This document shows positions 62,680 through 64,000 of a stretch of 64,000 nucleotides of DNA, in pieces. Below the pieces are notes generated by a model that saw nothing but the letters and a program-made list of their open reading frames with translations, did no database searches and was not told where the DNA came from. How positions within the stretch are numbered: the stretch's first letter is position 1; each line of letters opens with the position of its first letter. The DNA comes from Pseudophaeobacter flagellatus (GTDB lineage: Bacteria; Pseudomonadota; Alphaproteobacteria; Rhodobacterales; Rhodobacteraceae). The stretch covers positions 124,001-188,000 of the forward strand of contig NZ_JAJQRG010000005.1 in the NCBI RefSeq assembly GCF_021228235.1, read 5' to 3'. The position numbers were made by a program, and so were the translations under genes.

Positions 62680-62940
62680 TTAGCGTGGGGTGGGCAATCG
62701 GCCAGCGCTGATTTCAAAATCAGTGTGCAGGCGCTGAAAACGGTGGAAGGCTTCTGCATCGGTGGCCAGTTCCTTGCGGCTCTGGATCCGGCAGACGGTG
62801 CGCAGGTGTTCGGTCGCTGCTGTCGGGCTGAACTGTTCGCCGTGCATCCCGTTGCGGGTGGCTGCGTAGCGCTGAAAGGCGACATCATGGGCCAGCATGG
62901 CGGCGCGCTGCGGTGCCTTGTCCTGGGTGATCTGTTGCAT
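62680..62940 (-). CDS. Small hypothetical phage protein
   Basis: 86 residues from the ATG at 62940, which has a strong AGGAGG site; a much longer opening to 63186 is rejected because it is Pro/Thr-rich and overlaps the next gene in another frame. The protein is basic and helical (QRAAMLAHDVAFQRYAATRNG ... FHRFQRLHTDFEISAGRLP). Function unknown. Confidence 0.65.
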   Translation of the reverse strand: MQQITQDKAPQRAAMLAHDVAFQRYAATRNGMHGEQFSPTAATEHLRTVCRIQSRKELATDAEAFHRFQRLHTDFEISAGRLPTPR

Positions 62941-63019
62941 GGGTGCCTCCTGTTGATCGGTTGGGGCGCGGCGGTTGTCCGTGAGTGATGGCTTTCTGTG
63001 CCGCGCCCCTGCGCAGCGC

Positions 63020-63349
63020 TCACGCTGCGGGTGTGTCGGGGGCGCTGGGTGCGAGGCCTTGGCCGTTGTAGGGGCAATCCGGCCTGCCATCGGTGGCGCG
63101 GCGGTTGCGGGTGCCAGCCTTATGGGCGGCTGCGGTCCAGGCGGTGATGGCGTCAAAGAAGTTGTCGGCGCTTGCCTTGATGCCATGCAGTTCGGCGCGG
63201 TGTGTTAGGGTTTCCGGTTCCCACCAGTCCTGCGGGTCATCGCTAGGCGGGGTCAGTGTGCCGCCAAAATCCTGAAATTTCAGGATTTTGCAAAGACCCT
63301 GCTGGGCAGCAATTTCAACCGCGGCGGCGGCAAGGCTATAGGTGGGCAT
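63020..63349 (-). CDS. Hypothetical phage-region protein
   Basis: 109 residues with GAGGT before the ATG. A helical start (YSLAAAAVEIAAQQGLCKILKFQDFGG) is followed by DWWEPETLTHRAELHGIKASADNFFDAITAW, a plausible folded core, and a polar tail. No family was recognised. It belongs to the leftward operon. Confidence 0.6.
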   Translation of the reverse strand: MPTYSLAAAAVEIAAQQGLCKILKFQDFGGTLTPPSDDPQDWWEPETLTHRAELHGIKASADNFFDAITAWTAAAHKAGTRNRRATDGRPDCPYNGQGLAPSAPDTPAA

Positions 63350-63589
63350 GATCTGACCTCGGCTGGTTGTCGTGCGGGCGGTGGGTTCTTTGGAGGAGGA
63401 CTGAAACCGCCCGCACTATCCGCGCGAGAATTGGAAACTGCGCGGAAACTGGGTAAAACAAGACCTGCGATGTCCTCCTTGTCGCAGGCCTGTTGTTGCT
63501 AGTGGGGCGGGGGTGGTGCCCGCTGTGATGCGGGCGGCAGAGTGCCGTGCCGGATGATGGGGCAGGCAGCGTGGCGGGGCAGGTTCAGA

Positions 63590-63871
63590 TCACGCGGCAT
63601 GGCGGCGCTGAACCCGGTATCCCTGTTTTTCGGCGTAACAGCGCACGGTTTCGCCAACCCGGATCAGGGTTTGATCGATCGGTTCCGGCGAGGGTTCGGG
63701 GCGGTCGATCAGATGTTGGGGGCGCAGGCGCTGTGGGTCAAAGCCCTGCCCGCGCGCGGCCTTCATTGCCGCCCAAGCGGTGGTGAACAGGGAAGGATCG
63801 TCGATGTGATCTTCGGGCGATCCTGCGATGTGCTGGGCATCGCGCAGCACGGTATTTGATTTGTCTTGCAT
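63590..63871 (-). CDS. Hypothetical protein, first gene of the leftward phage operon
   Basis: 93 residues from the ATG at 63871; GGAGG stands 6 bases upstream. The protein is polar with no known motif. Its start lies 34 bases from the first of the two operator-like palindromes, so it is the first gene under their control in the leftward direction. Confidence 0.62.
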   Translation of the reverse strand: MQDKSNTVLRDAQHIAGSPEDHIDDPSLFTTAWAAMKAARGQGFDPQRLRPQHLIDRPEPSPEPIDQTLIRVGETVRCYAEKQGYRVQRRHAA

Positions 63872-63904
63872 TCAATCCTCCATCGGTTGATGAAGGGGAG
63901 TGTA

Positions 63905-63920
63905 TAGGAGTTTTCTCCTA
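63905..63920. promoter_or_regulatory. Operator-like palindrome 1
   Basis: TAGGAG-TTTT-CTCCTA, a perfect 6-bp inverted repeat around four T. Its outer half-sites are identical to those of palindrome 2, whose centre is 29 bases away. The pair stands in the divergent gap at the head of the phage-type operon and is probably bound by a phage repressor. Confidence 0.75.
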
Positions 63921-63932
63921 CGTCAACACAAA

Positions 63933-63950
63933 ATAGGAGAAAACTCCTAT
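63933..63950. promoter_or_regulatory. Operator-like palindrome 2
   Basis: ATAGGAG-AAAA-CTCCTAT, a perfect 7-bp inverted repeat. It is the same half-site as palindrome 1 with the spacer on the opposite strand (AAAA instead of TTTT). It ends 2 bases before an ATG that opens rightward at 63953. Confidence 0.75.
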
Positions 63951-63952
63951 TG

Positions 63953-64000
63953 ATGGAGAATCAAAGGCCCGCACGGGCGGGGTTAACTGGAAGAGGAGTG
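63953..64000 (+). CDS. Possible start of a rightward gene (phage repressor?), cut by window edge
   Basis: Only 16 codons are seen (MENQRPARAGLTGRGV), open to the end. The position directly beyond two operator-like sites, divergent from the phage operon, is where a repressor gene usually lies. There is no ribosome binding site at normal spacing, so this is a guess from context. Confidence 0.3.
   Translation, partial: MENQRPARAGLTGRGV

Overview
The window is a 64 kb piece of an alphaproteobacterial chromosome, very probably Rhodobacterales (Roseobacter group). Three things support this: the high-GC coding style, the arrangement coxB-ctaB-small gene-ctaG-ctaE with ctaD placed elsewhere, and several small proteins of a type common in that order (DUF6446 between glyQ and glyS, DUF2244 next to ctaD, DUF1178, FolB with a long C-terminal extension). 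No species is claimed.

Layout. 1-447 is the start of dprA, cut by the window edge. 758-9914 holds tldD, then the cytochrome aa3 oxidase cluster (coxB, ctaB, a small membrane gene, ctaG, ctaE), SURF1, thrC, an M16 peptidase and a GNAT acetyltransferase. 10020-21755 has an FAD-linked oxidase, an adenine-salvage group (mtnP and apt flanking an unrelated membrane gene), a MerR regulator divergent from a DUF2938 membrane protein, a SulP transporter, a CatB-type acetyltransferase with a flavin reductase, and a run of small enzymes. 21914-36945 has a trypsin-fold protein lacking the catalytic triad, glyQ-DUF6446-glyS, a PPDK-like protein with a degraded nucleotide-binding domain, a SleB-type hydrolase, folB-folP, two EamA transporters and ilvC. 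37077-53899 has a pair of Lrp regulators, a class V aminotransferase, a UbiH-type hydroxylase, a HAD nucleotidase, a GntR regulator, a BcsA-like glycosyltransferase, carA, several DUF proteins, ctaD, a HIT protein, lipB and a secreted peptidoglycan-binding protein. All of this reads as ordinary core chromosome.

From 54052 to the right edge the sequence changes character. A tRNA-Leu(GAG) is followed at once by a tyrosine integrase, and 59671-63871 is a leftward run of small phage-type genes (DUF2303, a cytosine methyltransferase-like protein, an HTH protein and hypotheticals). Two near-identical 16-bp palindromes at the right end look like repressor operators. This is the left part of a prophage or phage-like island integrated at the tRNA; its right end lies outside the window.

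The most interesting object is cargo inside that island: a three-gene set at 55673-58076. It encodes a 179-residue precursor-like protein with four copies of a T-x-T-x4-E-[TS]-D-D-E block, a stand-alone ATP-grasp ligase with the YYRRP and EINPNGQW motifs of graspetide (omega-ester peptide) maturases, and a three-TM membrane protein translationally coupled to the ligase. This looks like a multi-core graspetide biosynthetic cluster carried by a mobile element. Other points worth a second look are an in-frame AT-richer insertion with a long palindrome inside glyS, two apparent pseudoenzymes, and clusters of perfect hairpins between genes.
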